Source: Azolla caroliniana (taxonomy: Eukaryota > Polypodiophyta). Taken from it: 64,000 nucleotides of DNA. The stretch spans positions 7,130,001-7,194,000 of the forward strand of contig JBHGNT010000009.1 of assembly GCA_043228905.1 (NCBI GenBank). The letters run 5' to 3'. Below the pieces are notes generated by a model. The model was not told the DNA's origin. It was given only the letters and a program-made list of their open reading frames with translations, and ran no database searches. The first letter of the stretch is position 1, and each line of letters opens with the position of its first letter. This document shows positions 44,146 through 56,544 of the stretch, one piece after another. The position numbers and the translations under genes are program-made.

Positions 44146-44998
44146 TCATTGAAAAAGACGATAAAATCATAGCTCACGGTCGTCGAGAACGCCGAATGCT
44201 TATCCTCGAGTCGAGTGAGGTGAAGTCCGCCATGTTCGTAAACAACATCAAACTCAAAACCGACTGGAAACTGTGGCATAAGCGAATCAGCCACATTAAT
44301 CTCCAAAAGCTTACAAGGATGCAATCGAAAGGACTCGTAATCGGACTTCCGAAATTTACCGAGAAGGAGATCACGAGTGTATGTGAAGCCTGCCAATTCG
44401 GCAAACAACACCGACAACCATTCCCAAAAGAAGGGAATGTGAGCAAAGGGATCCTACATGTCATACATTTAGATGTATGGGGATCGGCACAAACAACCAC
44501 ATTCGATGGATGCCGATATTATGTCTTGTTCATCAACGACTTCTCGAGGCATGTCTGGATCTATTTGATGCGGCAAAAGAGTGAAGTGTATGGACACTTC
44601 CAAAGGTTTAAAACCGAAGTAAAAAAAGCCACAACTCGGCATGTTTGATGCCTTCGATCGGATGGAGGCAAAGAATCCCGGATGATGTACATTCAGATGT
44701 ATGGGGACCTGCCTAGACAGCCACATTCGGTGGATGCCGAGATTATGTCTTGTTCATCGATGACTTCTTGAGGCATGTCTGGATCTATCCGATGCGGCAA
44801 AAGAGTGAAGTGTTCGGACACTTCCAAAGGTTTGAAAGCGAAGTCAAAAAAGCCACAAGTCGGCATGTTTGATGCCTTCGATCGGATGGAGTCAAAGAGT
44901 ACTTCTCATACGAGTTTACGACATACCTCCAAAAGGAAGCAATTCGACGAGAATTCTTATGCTGACACACCCCTCAACAAATTGAAGTAGCCGAACGA
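44146..44998 (+). pseudogene. Copia integrase fragment with internal tandem duplication
   Basis: Plus strand, K/L type: LWHKRISHINLQKLTRMQSKGLV...VCEACQFGKQHRQPFP (zinc domain), then HLDVWGSAQTTTFDGCRYYVLFINDFSRHVWIYLM (core). A 224-bp unit is tandemly repeated, 44464-44687 and 44688-44911 (~90% alike). Confidence 0.8.
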
Positions 44999-45002
44999 AA
45001 GA

Positions 45003-45068
45003 ACAATAGGACTCGAACCTTTTACCTCCTACTCATAGGACAACCTCTTACCAATTGAGCCAAACTTT
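45003..45068 (-). other. tRNA-like sequence
   Basis: Minus strand: TGGCTCAATTGGTAAGAGG (A-box/D-arm) and GGTTCGAGTCC (B-box), 31 bases apart. No acceptor stem can form, so it is a relic or SINE/LTR module and not a tRNA gene. Confidence 0.6.
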
Positions 45069-45479
45069 AGAAACAATCCCTCTATTGCCATTCTTATTAT
45101 ATCATTGCTCTTTCCTTCAGCTTCATATATATATATATCCATATATATGTATATCAAGCCTAACTTAATTCCTCCTGTGTGTTCCCCACATCATGACGAC
45201 GTCTAGTTGGTAATGTTCTAAACTCATGTAGTCTATAACTAGGTCATTATTTGTTGGGGTATGCGTGGAGGGTGTGCTTATTTGTTCACCACTATTCAAG
45301 TCTAATTTCTATGCTACTCTCTATCAAATAGCTCCTAGATATCTTGCTTCATTTTCAAGCCCCTCATTTAGTTATACTCAGTTGAGTTCATTACCTATGT
45401 CTAGGGTGAACCTAAATTGAAATAGGTCATGCCATGGCATCCTTCCCTCATGACATTTTTATTGTTATTTATTGATTAT
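45069..45479. other. Unassigned AT-rich DNA
   Basis: A (TA)n tract near 45130-45155. Nothing coding seen. Confidence 0.5.
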
Positions 45480-46033
45480 TGTTAAGGATCTATGTATCGA
45501 TGGAGTAAGCTCCTCGATGTCGTGGCGGGATTCGAACCGGCATATACCCTCTTGATGGCGAATCGGGCGGAGATGGTTGTCGAATATCTCCGAGCCTCAC
45601 ACTCACTCAACGATTAGTAAATGATTAAGCACAATATCTCTCTCACTCTCTCAAGCTCTCTCTCATAAACAATAGATCAACAGTATAGACAATAAGAAGC
45701 AAGAGTATGTCTATTATTAACCCTCTTTGCTAAGAGGTCTAGCACCAACAAGGAGAGAGATTAGTGTTCTCTAACTCAACACTTCACTAATCTCTCTTAA
45801 GCTCAAAGGTTACAAGAAAGAGGGGAGGAAGCTCTAGCTCTAATCAATAGGAGATCTTTACAAATGGGAGAACCCCCACAAACCCACTACTATGTGGTTT
45901 ATATAGCTTTCGAGCCTTTCACTTTTGGCCGTCTCTTTGCTTTCCTTTCCTCTTGCCATTTCCTCTTCGTACTACGTCCTTGTTGATGCGTTCTTATTCG
46001 TGACTGGTTGTGTTGTTATCCCAACGCTTAACA
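45480..46033 (-). mobile_element. 3' LTR of element M
   Basis: 554 bp with TGTTAAG...CTTAACA, a perfect 7-bp terminal inverted repeat. The minus-strand purine tract GTTGGGGGAGA (46034-46044) lies directly inside. It contains a B-box-like GGTTCGAATCCCGCC (minus, ~45526-45540). The 5' LTR must lie to the right of the window. Confidence 0.75.
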
Positions 46034-46044
46034 TCTCCCCCAAC

Positions 46045-47497
46045 CTAATGAGTGCACACTCCCGAGTGCACTGTGGGAGGGGAGCTTCGGGTGTCGGGAG
46101 CGAGTAGAATTGAGTAGGGGGGTTCGTAGGGGGGCGGGTGGCGGCGTAGATGATGGCGAAGACGACGGATGTTCAGTGGTGGTAGCCGGATTTCCTGCAG
46201 TTGGTCGGTTGTTGTGAAGAAATCTTTCTTGGGGCCGGTGAGCCAGGTGTAGGTGTTGTGGCCGGCGAAGGGAGAAGGGGGGTTTCGACTAAAGCTTATG
46301 TAAGCGGGGAAAAAACGCGTGTCGATCATGGTTTCAAAATCCCGTTTGTAGATTGCGGGGAGTATGTTGACGCGGGTCCAGAGGCCGACCAGTTGGCGGC
46401 GAGTTGGACCTTTGTTCAAATCGAAGGCGAGGCCCCACGCTGGGTGGTTGTGTCGTTGGAAGGGGGGGGCTTCGTACGGGCCAAAGTCAAGGAGAATGAG
46501 TAGAAGTTGTAGAAAACGAAGGCTAGCTTGAATGTCGGGGTCCGGGACGTCGAGGTATGTACGTAGGAATCGTCGCATGACCCGGATCATGTCGGGTTCG
46601 GTCGGGGATGTGCGCTGGGGTCGGGGGAACAACGGCCAGTTGAATTGAAGGGTGGGTAGGCGTGCCTGGGCAACGTGAAAATCGGGCCATGGCCAACGAC
46701 GAGGAAGGGGAAAAAAGGTGGGGTTGGTACGCAGCTCGGGGGGGTGGCAGGCGAGCCATTCACGGAAGGATGTGTGTGCAAACCAAGGGAGATGCCATGG
46801 GGGTTGGGTGCCGGGAGGTTCGAGGAGGGGGTCGGCGACGGGGTGGTGCCACCCACGAGTGGGGGTGGGGTGTGCGGCGGCCCAAGTAGACATCTTATCA
46901 CGGTAAACATGGGGGTAAAGGAAGACGTCGACTTGGGGTTCAGAGGCGACTTCGGGGTAATACTTGTAGAGGCGGGTGAGGAGGAGGGGGGTCTCGCAGA
47001 AGTCGAACTCCCATGGAATGGGGGTAGCAAACTGATTGTCGAGGCGAGTGTCCCAACTGGTACCACTTTCGATGCAATCAAGGGCGGTTTGGAGGCCGTG
47101 GGTGAGTTGGTAGTGGTCGACCAAATCAGCGTAGAAGGCCGCAACGTTGAAGCGGGTGCTCGGGGTGTGGAGTAAGGGAGGTGTAGTGAAGATGGGGAGG
47201 GGTAGTTGTTGGTGGAGCATGAGGTGTGCGAGGGGATGGTTGAAGGGGAGAGCTTTGCGGAGGATGGCCTCCGTCAATGTCCGACCGGGGTGGGTGAAGA
47301 CCCATGTGTGAAGGGGGAAAGTGTTGGGTGGTGGGGGGGAAAGGGGGTGAGCCGAGGGGGGTGTGCAAAATGGGTTGTCACCGAACATGGGATGTGTGTG
47401 GTCGGGGATGTGGTGCTCACTGAGGTGAGGGTGTGGGGGTGAGTGGTGAGGGGGGAAGGGAGGTGGGTTAGTAGGTGGGGGAGGTGGTGGGGGTGGG
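46045..47497 (-). CDS. Element M terminal ORF, C-terminal part (unrecognised family)
   Basis: Open from the junction with J (47497) to TAG at 46045, 483 codons without a stop. The stop abuts the purine tract of the 3' LTR. I do not recognise the protein. A His/Pro/Leu-rich start (~47490-47330) leads to a globular-looking body rich in Trp, Tyr, Phe and Pro: FYADLVDHYQLTHGLQTALD, IPWEFDFCETPLLLTRLYKYYP, FNWPLFPRPQ, FLRTYLDVPDPDIQ, WGLAFDLNKGPTRRQLVGLWTRV. There is no zinc knuckle, DSG, YVDD, DDE or obvious membrane segment. The strand is C-rich and poor in A/G, which lowers stop frequency, so part of the openness could be compositional. Its position resembles that of env-like or extra ORFs after pol in plant LTR elements. 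Confidence 0.55.
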
Positions 47498-47819
47498 TGT
47501 CGAATACAAATGTATAATGGACGTATTCACACTATCCTCTTAGAGAGCCCAAGTTCGGGCTATTTCTGTAAATAACATAAAGGGCAGTTGCCCTATGTGA
47601 GTCACTATATAAAGTGACTTTGTAACCTTTTGTTGGTGCGGTTGTTCATTGTTGTAACTGTTGCCCTTTTATGAATATAGATATATGCTTTGTGCCTCTC
47701 TCTCTCTGTCTCTCTGTACGTATCTTGTTCTTGACTCTCTCATACGCAGGTATTTCTTTCTCATAGATGCATATTGTGTGATCTCTTCCGCACTGACGGC
47801 TTTGTTCATTCCCAACATT

Positions 47820-47832
47820 TGGTATCAGAGCT
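47820..47832 (+). promoter_or_regulatory. Primer binding site of J (initiator tRNA-Met)
   Basis: TGGTATCAGAGCT, two bases after the LTR. Confidence 0.85.
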
Positions 47833-48513
47833 TGGATGTCCTTCAACCTGCTGCCGGCCGCCATTTGAATCTTTGGATCACAACTTCTGTTTTTTTCTGC
47901 TTTGTATTTGGAGAAACAGAGAAGAAGAAAAACCAGGCTTGCATCTCATCGCGTTAGATCGTATTCGCTTGGAGTAAGCCAGCCGGCTGTACTCTGTTCC
48001 CTGTGATCGTAACCGATCGAGGTGAAATCCCCTTGTGCAACAGTGACACGATCGTGCTCCACTCGGTTAAACGGCATCCGAATAGGTCATCGAACACTGC
48101 TCGCCACCCGTTGTAACCACTCGGTGCAGATCGGTCTCAAGACAACAACCCCATTTCGTGCTTCATCCGGCTGATTGACATTCGGGAGGATCAATTGGAT
48201 CTGTCTCTCTTGTTGCTGCAGTCACCCGAAGCAGAATCGGTTTAGACAATCGGTTTCAATAATCGGTATTTGGCATATATATTCGGAAGCGAACCAGGCT
48301 CACTCCGACTCGGCAACATTCAGAAAGACCAGTCGGTTCTGTCCCTCAAGTTACCGGAGTCAATTCGAGCAAGTTCAACAATACGTATATCCGAAGCCGA
48401 AACGACTCGGATTCAAATCCGACTAGAACGATACCGGGTGAGCCGAAAGGCTGCACTCCAACAAGGTCCGTAGTCAACTCCGAACCGAGCTTCGTCAACC
48501 GAAACCGAACCTG

Positions 48514-49260
48514 ATGGCATCAACATCCGGCTCATCGGAAATGAGTCTAAGGAGGTTCGACGGTTCGAACTTTAATTTTTGGAAGGAGCAAATGCAGGAC
48601 TATCTTATAGTCACGGGTCAGATCGATCCGATTGAGAATGAAACTGCTCCAGAAATATACAAGGTAAATGAGTGGCTGAAGCTGGACAGAATCGTCCGCG
48701 CCACGATTCGGATGCACCTGTCGGAGTCAGTGTACTTTACAGTGCAATCGTACACGACAACCTTCGAACTTTGGAAGAAGCTGTCGGAAACCTACGAAAA
48801 GAAGGTCGCCTCGACGAAGATGTATTTGATCCGGCGCCTCTACAACCTGCGGACGAAAGACTTCGATTCGGTTTAGGCACACCTTAACGAGTACGAAAGT
48901 TTGAGCTCCCAAATCTTGTCACAGGGGATGACAAACGAGGATGAACTCAGAGCAATGATACTCATGAGCAGTCTCCCCTGCTCTTGGGAAACCTTCGTTA
49001 CAACTGTGTGCAACGCTTCTATGACTGCCATCAAGTACTCCGATGTCACAAGTGCAATCCTGACTGAAGCAGCTCGGAGAAAGTCTTTCACCAAAGACTC
49101 GACAGAAGAAGCCTATGTAGTACAAGGTTCGACCGACTGATCGAACAATTGGGGAAGAAGTTCTTCCTGACTGCCAACAAATCAGCGAAGCCGCAGCAAG
49201 TCCCGGGAAACCTGAATCTGCAACTACTGCAAGAAACCGGGACACATCAAGTCCGACTGT
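48514..49260 (+). pseudogene. Element J gag
   Basis: MASTSGSSEMSLRRFDGSNFNFWKEQ start, ~690 bp after the primer site (a long leader). The capsid-like domain runs to ~49140, with TAG at 48874. After a TGA/frameshift the zinc knuckle CNYCKKPGHIKSDC (~49219-49260) follows. Confidence 0.8.
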
Positions 49261-52200
49261 CGGGTACTCATGTCAAAGACAGACAAAACTCAGAGAGCTG
49301 ATCAAAGGAGTAACCGGCATGAGGAAGTCAACTATGTCGGCTCTTCAGCCGAGATATTGACGACCGACCCGAACATATTGTCCATAGAGAATCCAGTCGA
49401 ATCAGAAGTTCTGCTTACGACTGAGGAATCGAGCACATGGCTTCTGGACTCGGGCGCTTCGTATCACGTGACACCTCACCGATCACAGTTTCGACAATAT
49501 TCGGAGAGACCCTGACTTAGTTAGAGTCAGAAATTCGCAGCACTATGTTATCATTGGAATCGGCACCGTAGAGCTCAACCTTCCAGGTGGCTCTACACTC
49601 GTACTACACAACATCCGACACGTTCCTGAGCTCTCACGACCCTTGATCTCAGTCGGGCAACTTGATGAAGTTGGCATCCGTGCTGGTTTCTCAGCAGGAG
49701 GGTGCACACTCCACAGAGGGAACCTCCTGCTTGCTAGAGGACCAAAGGTACACTCGTTGTACCCTTTGTATGTCACACTCAAAAAGGGTGACTTATTTCT
49801 GGTAGATATCCCTGTGTCATCCTTATGGCATGGACGACTTGGACACCTCAGCAAGACCGGCATCACGCACCTATCCAGAGCCGGATACATCCCGAAACTC
49901 TCCTTCTCAGACCATTAGTTTTGCGAGCATTGCCAGTACGGCAAACAGGTAGCTGCATCACACCCGACATCAGCACCAAGAGAGTCGAGCCCGCTTGATT
50001 TGGTCCACTCAGACATTTGTGGCCCGATGCCACATCAGTCAGTCGGTGGTGCCTCATACTTCGTCAGTTTCATTGATGACTCAACTCGGAAGGTGTGGGC
50101 TTACCCCATAAGAACCAAAGATCGGGTGTTCTCTATCTTCTCCGATTGGCTCGCAATGGTCGAAAACCGAAGTGTCTCCGAACCGACAATGGAAGTGAGT
50201 TCAAATCTGATGAATTAGTCAAATTTTGCCGAGAACGCGGCATTAGACGTGAATATACGGCACCATATAGTCCGGAGCAGAACGGAATCGCAGAACGCAT
50301 GAATCGAACGATTCAAGAACGCGTTGTATCAATGCTCCAACACTCCGAACTGTCGGATGTCTTCTGGGCAGAGGCTCTACTCACGGCAGTACACTTAATC
50401 AATATGTCGCCAAGTAGACCTCTAGGACTTAAGATACCTTAGGAAATCTGGACCGGTAGAAAGCCGAATTATGATAAGCTGAGGATCTTCGGTTGTGAGG
50501 CATACGCCCTCATACTGAAAGACGACCGCCGAAAACTCGAACCGGGATCAAGGAAATGCGTTTTCCTCAGGTACGGACCCGACGGCGAGATCGGATACCA
50601 ACTCTGGGACCCCGAGCACAGGCAAATCGTCCGAAGTTCGGACGTCGTGTTCAACGAGTCGACTATGCACAAAACGGCCGAAAGGCCTATTGAAGTCCAA
50701 AGGGTAATATTTTCCGAAGTGCCAACCCTTCATGACGGCCCATCACACAACACGAGACCGACTTCACGGGTAACCGATGTCTCTCGCACCGAATCCACAG
50801 ATTTGGCACAGCCGAATGGCCCGGCTTTCGACCATCCGACATCGACACCTGGTGCGACCAGTCCAGTCATACCTCGAAGATCCGAGAGACTGTCGCAACC
50901 TCCAGAGAGGTACTCTCCCGGAATTTTCTTCACCGACGCCGGCGAACTAATGTCCTACGAAGAAGCATCAGCAGCTGCCGATTCAGCCATCTGGCATCTG
51001 GCAATGGAGTCAGAAATGCACTCCATCCGCGCCAACAAGACTTGGGATCTGGTCAATTTACCGAAGAATCGACGTGCTCTTCGTTGCAAGTGGGTCTATA
51101 GACTAAAGGAGACGTCCGACTCGACCACCCCAAAGTACAAGGCCAGATTAGTTGCGAAGGGATTTCGACAGGAATATGGCGTCGACTTCGACGAAATCTT
51201 TTCACTAGTGGTGAAAATGACAACCCTTCGTTCATGCTCGGTGTTGTGGCTGCCGACAATTTGGAGATGATTCAACTAGATGTGAAAACGGCATTCCTCC
51301 ACGGTGATCTAAAGGAGGAAATCTACATGGAGCAACCGAAAGGCTTTGTGGCCACCAATCAGGAACATCTAGTCTGCCGACTCAGGAAGAGTCTTTACGA
51401 CCTGAAACAAGCACGCCGACAGTGGTACAAGAAGTTCGACGATTTCATCCAGTCGGTCGGCTTCTCCAAGAGCGATGAGGACCACTGCCTCTTCACCAAA
51501 ACAGCTCAAGACGGTTCTCCCGTCTTCCTCATCATCTACGTGGACGACATGCTACTCTCCGGTCGGCATACCGGAGAGCTCACCGAACTCGTTCGGAAAC
51601 TGCAATTGAAGTTTGCCATGAAGGACCTCGGTCCGGCAAGACACATACTCGGAATGAAGATTAGTCGGAATCGCGCCAAAAGACAACTTTTTCTATCTCA
51701 AACCGACTACATCGGACGTGTCTTGGAACGCTTCAACATGCAATCGGCCAAGTCTGCTTCGACCCCGCTCCCTGTTCATCTTCGGCTTTCTCAGCGAGAC
51801 TGCCCGACATCCGGTCCGAAGGGGGAAGACATGAAGTCAGTACCGTATGCACCGACAATAGGCTCTCTGATGTACGCGATGGTCGCGACACGACCTGATA
51901 TTTCTCACGCTGTAGGAGTCATCAGTAGATTTATGCACAATCCCGGCCGACCTCACTGGAACGCAGTCAAGCATGTGTTTAGATACTTAGCAGGCACAAA
52001 AGACCACGACATCCTTTTCGGTCCGAACTCAACTTCAGGCGTAGCCGGTTACACCGACTCAGACTTCGCCGGCTGTGTGGACAGTCGCAAGTCAACAACC
52101 GAATATTGCTTTAAATTCGGCAATGGAGCAATCTCGTGGAAGTCAAAACTTCAGGAGTGCACAACCACCTCAACGACCGAAGCTGAATATGTAGTTGCCT

Positions 52201-52521
52201 CCGACGCAGCGAAAGAAGCTTTATGGCTCGGTCGGCTGGCACACACGTTTCGGCAAAGTCGACTCCGACTCGGCTCCAGTTGTCTACAACGATAGTCAGA
52301 GTGTTGTTGCTTTGTCGAAAAATCCGGTTCATCACAACGCCTCCAAGCATATCGAAGTTCGGTATCACTTCGTTCGAGACTGCGTCATTTCCGGGAAAAT
52401 CGGTTTAGAGAAGATATCCACAACCGACAATGTCGTAGATGGAATGACCAAGTGTCTTTCGGCAGACCGGTTCCGGTCTCTTCGGCAACAGATGGGCGTA
52501 ACAACATATCGGTCCGGTTGA
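49261..52521 (+). pseudogene. Element J protease, integrase, RT and RNase H
   Basis: Protease WLLDSGASYHVTP (49440). Integrase zinc domain WHGRLGHLSKTG...CEHCQYGK (TAG at 49916). Core LVHSDICGP, RTDNGSEF and SPEQNGIAERMN, so the triad is present. Tail VRSSDVVFNES (TAG at ~50441). RT 50990-51900, with KWVYRLKE, KTAFLHGDLKEEIYM, catalytic YVDDMLLSG and MKDLGPARHILGMKI. RNase H SDFAGCVDSRKSTTEYCF, TTSTTEAEYVVAS, then a frameshift near 52240 before VVYNDSQSVVALS...GMTKCLSADRF. The first nonsense changes are TAG at codons expected to be Gln or similar. Confidence 0.85.
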
Positions 52522-53217
52522 AGCCGGACATAGTGCAGGACGGTTACGGACAATAGACATCGGTTCACTGACGATCGGTTCAGCTTTTCCGAACCGACCA
52601 GTTCGGTCTTCTGTCTTCGGATCATGCTGATTCGAACAAGACCAATCCGTCCGAGAACCTATGCCTATACCTGTATTTTTCTTTACATAGCCCATGTATA
52701 CGCCCATTACGGGGGAGTGTCGAATACAAATGTATAATAGATGTATCCACACTATCCTCTTAGAGAGCCTGTTGAGAGACAAGCGCAACATCGGTCGGAT
52801 CAGCTGAAGAAGCCAAGGACCGGATCGGTTGGGACCGATCGGTTAGGCCGGTAGGAAAGATATTCCGTGAGGAATATATTTGGGAGTTAGTGTAAGAGCT
52901 CTTAATGAGCATTGAAGTACTGTCAGTACTTCGGTCAGTCCTCCTAGGACTTGTACAAAGTGTTCATTGAACACATATATGTTTGTTGTTGTTTTTTCCT
53001 TTAGAAAAAATATACACATATTCTTTTTGGTGTCTTCTCTCTCACTCTCTCGGTCTCTCCCGTGTATACTGTGTAAGCTCAAGCTCTCCATTAAACCTGA
53101 GTGTTCTACCTTCTGTTCTGTCTTTATACTTGCTTCCGCACGCTACTTTCTACATGGTATCAGAGTGCGAGGGTTGAGAACCTCTCTGCAGCCGACACAG
53201 CTTGACGAAGAAGAACG

Positions 53218-55129
53218 ATGGATAGAGGCATGGCGAGCTCGCTTCCAACAGAGAAGCTCGACAGAACCAACTACGCGTCTTGGTCCTACCAGATGCACCA
53301 GTACCTACTCGGGCACGGCTATTGGAGTTATGTCGAAGGAGCTAATGATGCGGCCCCCGAATCGACAAACAGAGATTTCCCGTCATGGGAGCAATCGGTG
53401 AGCAGGGTATTATACTGCTTCGCGTCGTGTGTGGGTGAACAGCTATTGAGCTATGTTCGGGATGCAAAGACGCCGAACGGTGTGTGGGAAAATCTGAAAA
53501 AGATTTTCGCCGCGAGCACCACAGCCAGGAAACTTCACCTCCGATAGGAGTTGAGCAACCTACGATAACGCGACTTGTCGGTGGCGGACTATACCTCGAA
53601 GATCAAGGATATCTGCGACTCCCTCGCCTCCATAGAGGTGAACATCGAGGAGAGCGAGATAGTCCAGATCTGTCTCGGAGGTTTGGCGTTGATGTTTGGA
53701 GCGTTTCGAATGGCTGTGTACCCGAGAGAATACGCCGTCCTTTTTTGACTTACAGTCAATGCTCCTGGTAGAGGAGAACCACGCGGGTGTGTGTACAAGC
53801 ACGCTGTCGTGAAGGATTTACTTCACGATATAAAAATAAATTTAAATATTGAATTCAATAATATTTCAAACACTTGAACCCACAACCTTATAAACCAAGC
53901 ACAATGTATATACCACTGGGGTAGGCTATTTGTTTTTAGAAAAGTTGTCAAGAATGTGCTTCACTATATAAGAATAAACTTAAATATTGTATTAAGTAAA
54001 ATTGAGGGACTTCAACCCTCAACCTTGTATATCAAGCACAAACCATACCCCACTAAGCTAGGTTATTTGTTTTAGGGTTATATCCATCATTATACTTATC
54101 CCAATACATGGGAGCTCAAATGACCATGATGGCTATCATGCATCACATGCAATGCATGTGCGCCAAATGGCGATCATGCATTAGATGTAACTCATGCATT
54201 ACATGCATGACATTACCATATGCATGGAAATACTTATAAAAAGAGGGGAAAGGAAAACAAAAGGGAATCAATCAATCAAGAGAGAGTGAGAAAATAATAC
54301 AATCAAGTAAAGAAGACTAGCTCATTGGATGGAGAACCTCTCGTTTCGAAGTTGATGTCGTGGGTTCAAATCAAGGGTCGGTAGAGAATGTGTTCAGTTT
54401 GCGATCAAGGATTGTAAAGTTGGTAAAATATTATATTTTTAATATACATCATGTTTATATCATATACTCTTGTTCCTTGATTCATACTTTGTCTCAATCT
54501 TTCTTCTTAAATCATATTTTGTGTCTATCTTGCTTCTTGAATCATATATTGTCTCTATCTTCTATCTATTCTCGTCTCTCTCTCTCTCACACATTACTCG
54601 TAACTCTTCTTCTTGCTACTCTTAACCTTTCTAACATCACCATATAAGACTTATTAAAAGTTAAGTTTCTTCAACTCCCCTTAACCTTAGTCCCCGCGAC
54701 TTCGTCGCACGAACCACAACTACCCCGACAACGCACACCGACAGCAGAATGCTATACACGGAGGGAGATAGGCCTCGTGGACGTGGAGGAAAAGGCGAGT
54801 CGGCGCGCAATGGAGGCGGCCGACGAGATCAAGGAAGAAGGCACCAAACTGATGCCGATAGCAACTCCGGACCCTCCGGAAACAGGGGGAGTTGAAGCGA
54901 TGAGAACCGGCAAGGGAAGGCCATCGTGGAGTGTTGGTACTGTGGCAAGAAAGGCCACAGGGAAAGTGAGTGCTGGAAGAAGTGCGCCGATTCGAAGAGA
55001 ACCGGTTCTGCAAACGGCTCTAGACATACCGACAAGGGAGATCGGCAGCGATCGCACTACGCCGAAGACTCCGGGAGAGCTAGAGAAGGGTCTGCCTTCG
55101 TGACGAGAGACGAAGCAAACTCAATAAAA
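53218..55129 (+). pseudogene. Element K gag, split by solo LTR B2
   Basis: MDRGMASSLPTEKLDRTNYASWSYQM start. TAG at 53545 and a second stop ~20 codons later. The frame DLSVADYTSKIKDICDSL...ENHAGVCTST (to 53804) continues without a break at 54735 (TDSRMLYTEGDRPRGRGG) once the LTR and one acgc are removed. Zinc knuckle CWYCGKKGHRESEC (~54938). Ends with TAG at 55130. Confidence 0.85.
53805..54730 (+). mobile_element. Solo LTR B2 (TSD acgc)
   Basis: 926 bp, TGTCGTGAAGG to CCCCGACA, flanked by acgc at 53801-53804 and 54731-54734. It shares the GCGCCAAATGGC, ATGCATGACAT and TTATAAAAAGAGG blocks with the B LTRs. It holds three tRNA-like modules: ~53872-53940 (minus), ~54008-54075 (minus) and ~54318-54388 (plus). 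Confidence 0.88.
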
Positions 55130-55132
55130 TAG

Positions 55133-56541
55133 AGCACCCCGAGATCGGACGAGGTGTGGTACGTAGACTCCGGCACGTCAAACCACATGACGAGCCATAA
55201 GGAGTGGTTCTCGTACCTTGAAAAACCGATACAACCTGGAGTAGTCGCAACAGGAGACGACACCTGCATCCGATCGCGAATGTCGGAGAAGTTCCCCTTA
55301 GCCATGTCGGGCAGAAAGGCCACGTCAACCACCAACGGCTTCAAGATCTGCAATCGAAACAGGTAGTGTTCGGATTGCCCAAATTTAGTGGCCGAAAGGC
55401 ACAAATTTGTGAAGCTTGCTAGCTCGGGAAGCAATACCGACTTCCTTTCCCAAACGAATGAAACCGGAGCCGAAACAAGGTCGACCTTATACACTCCGAT
55501 GTATGGGGGCCGACACAAAATATTAGTCTTGGCGGGAGCCGATATTTCGTCTCCTTCATCAACGACCACATGCGGCACACGTGGATCTACCTCATTAGGA
55601 GGAAGAGCGAAGTCTTCGACTGTTTCCGGGACCTCAAAGGGTTCGTGGAAACGGAAACGGGACGAAAGATCAAGTGTCTGCGGTCGGATGGCGGGAAAGA
55701 GTACTTTTCCGATCAATTCAACGGTTACCTACAACAAATGGGAATTCGCCGCGAATTCAGCTGTAGATACACGCCGGAGCAGAACGGCGTGGCCAAGAGA
55801 AAGAATCGGTCAGTTGTGGAAGCGGCACGGGTAATGCTGGAGGAGAAGAGCTTGCCCAAGTTCTACTGGGCCAAGGCGGTAAGGACCACGGTATACATCC
55901 AGAACCAGATCGGAGACAAGGTGTCGGCGCAGGAGCTATACTTCGGAACGAAGCCGAACTTACGACACTTGAGGGTGTTCGGTAGCATTGCGTATGTGCA
56001 TATACTGAAGGAGAAAAGGAGGAAGCCGAACGCAAAGGCTGAGAAATGCATCTTGGTCAGTTACTCAGACGAGCACAAGGGTTATAAGTGCTATAACCTT
56101 CGCACCAAACAAGCACATGTCAACCGCGACGTTGTGTTTGACAAGTCTGCGTCCTGGTACCTGCCCCCGACTACGAACCCCGACTCCAATCCGAGCTCTC
56201 ACGATGAGGTCAGCGAGGCCGAGATGCCTCCGGATGAGCCCGAAATCGAGACCCGCGAAGAGAGTCTGATTTCACTCCAGTTAAGTGGACTGATGGGATG
56301 GCTAAGTCGGTACGGCCAGTCCGATAAAGAGTCGGCGAGTAGTGGAGACTCGGCCGTGCATTCCCCGCGCAGGAAGCCGAGGAGACAACTTACACGCAAA
56401 GAGAAAAGGAATAAGAAGGTGTCGGATTCCGGCACGGATAGGAACGAGTCTGACTCTGAGGGAACCGGTGATGGGTCTTTAAAAGTGAAGTCCGCGTTGA
56501 TCGAGAAGGCCTCGACATCGGCTAATGCGAAATTACGCTGA
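55133..56541 (+). pseudogene. Element K protease and integrase
   Basis: Protease VWYVDSGTSNHMTSHKEWF (55157). A decayed zinc domain (~55330-55450). The core has LHSDVWGPTQN in broken frames, then the intact frame 55570..56541: SDGGKEYFSDQF, TPEQNGVAKRKN (Glu present), FYWAKAVRTTVY, VNRDVVFDKSASW. It ends with a ~130-residue acidic/basic linker. Confidence 0.8.
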
Positions 56542-56544
56542 TCT

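Noticed and set aside
45003-45068. A functional tRNA gene or full SINE
   Set aside because: No acceptor stem, and the neighbouring sequence is copia integrase rather than a SINE body.
46675-47175. 166-codon plus-strand frame opposite the M ORF
   Set aside because: Gly/Val-rich mirror of the C-rich coding strand with no motifs. Treated as a shadow.
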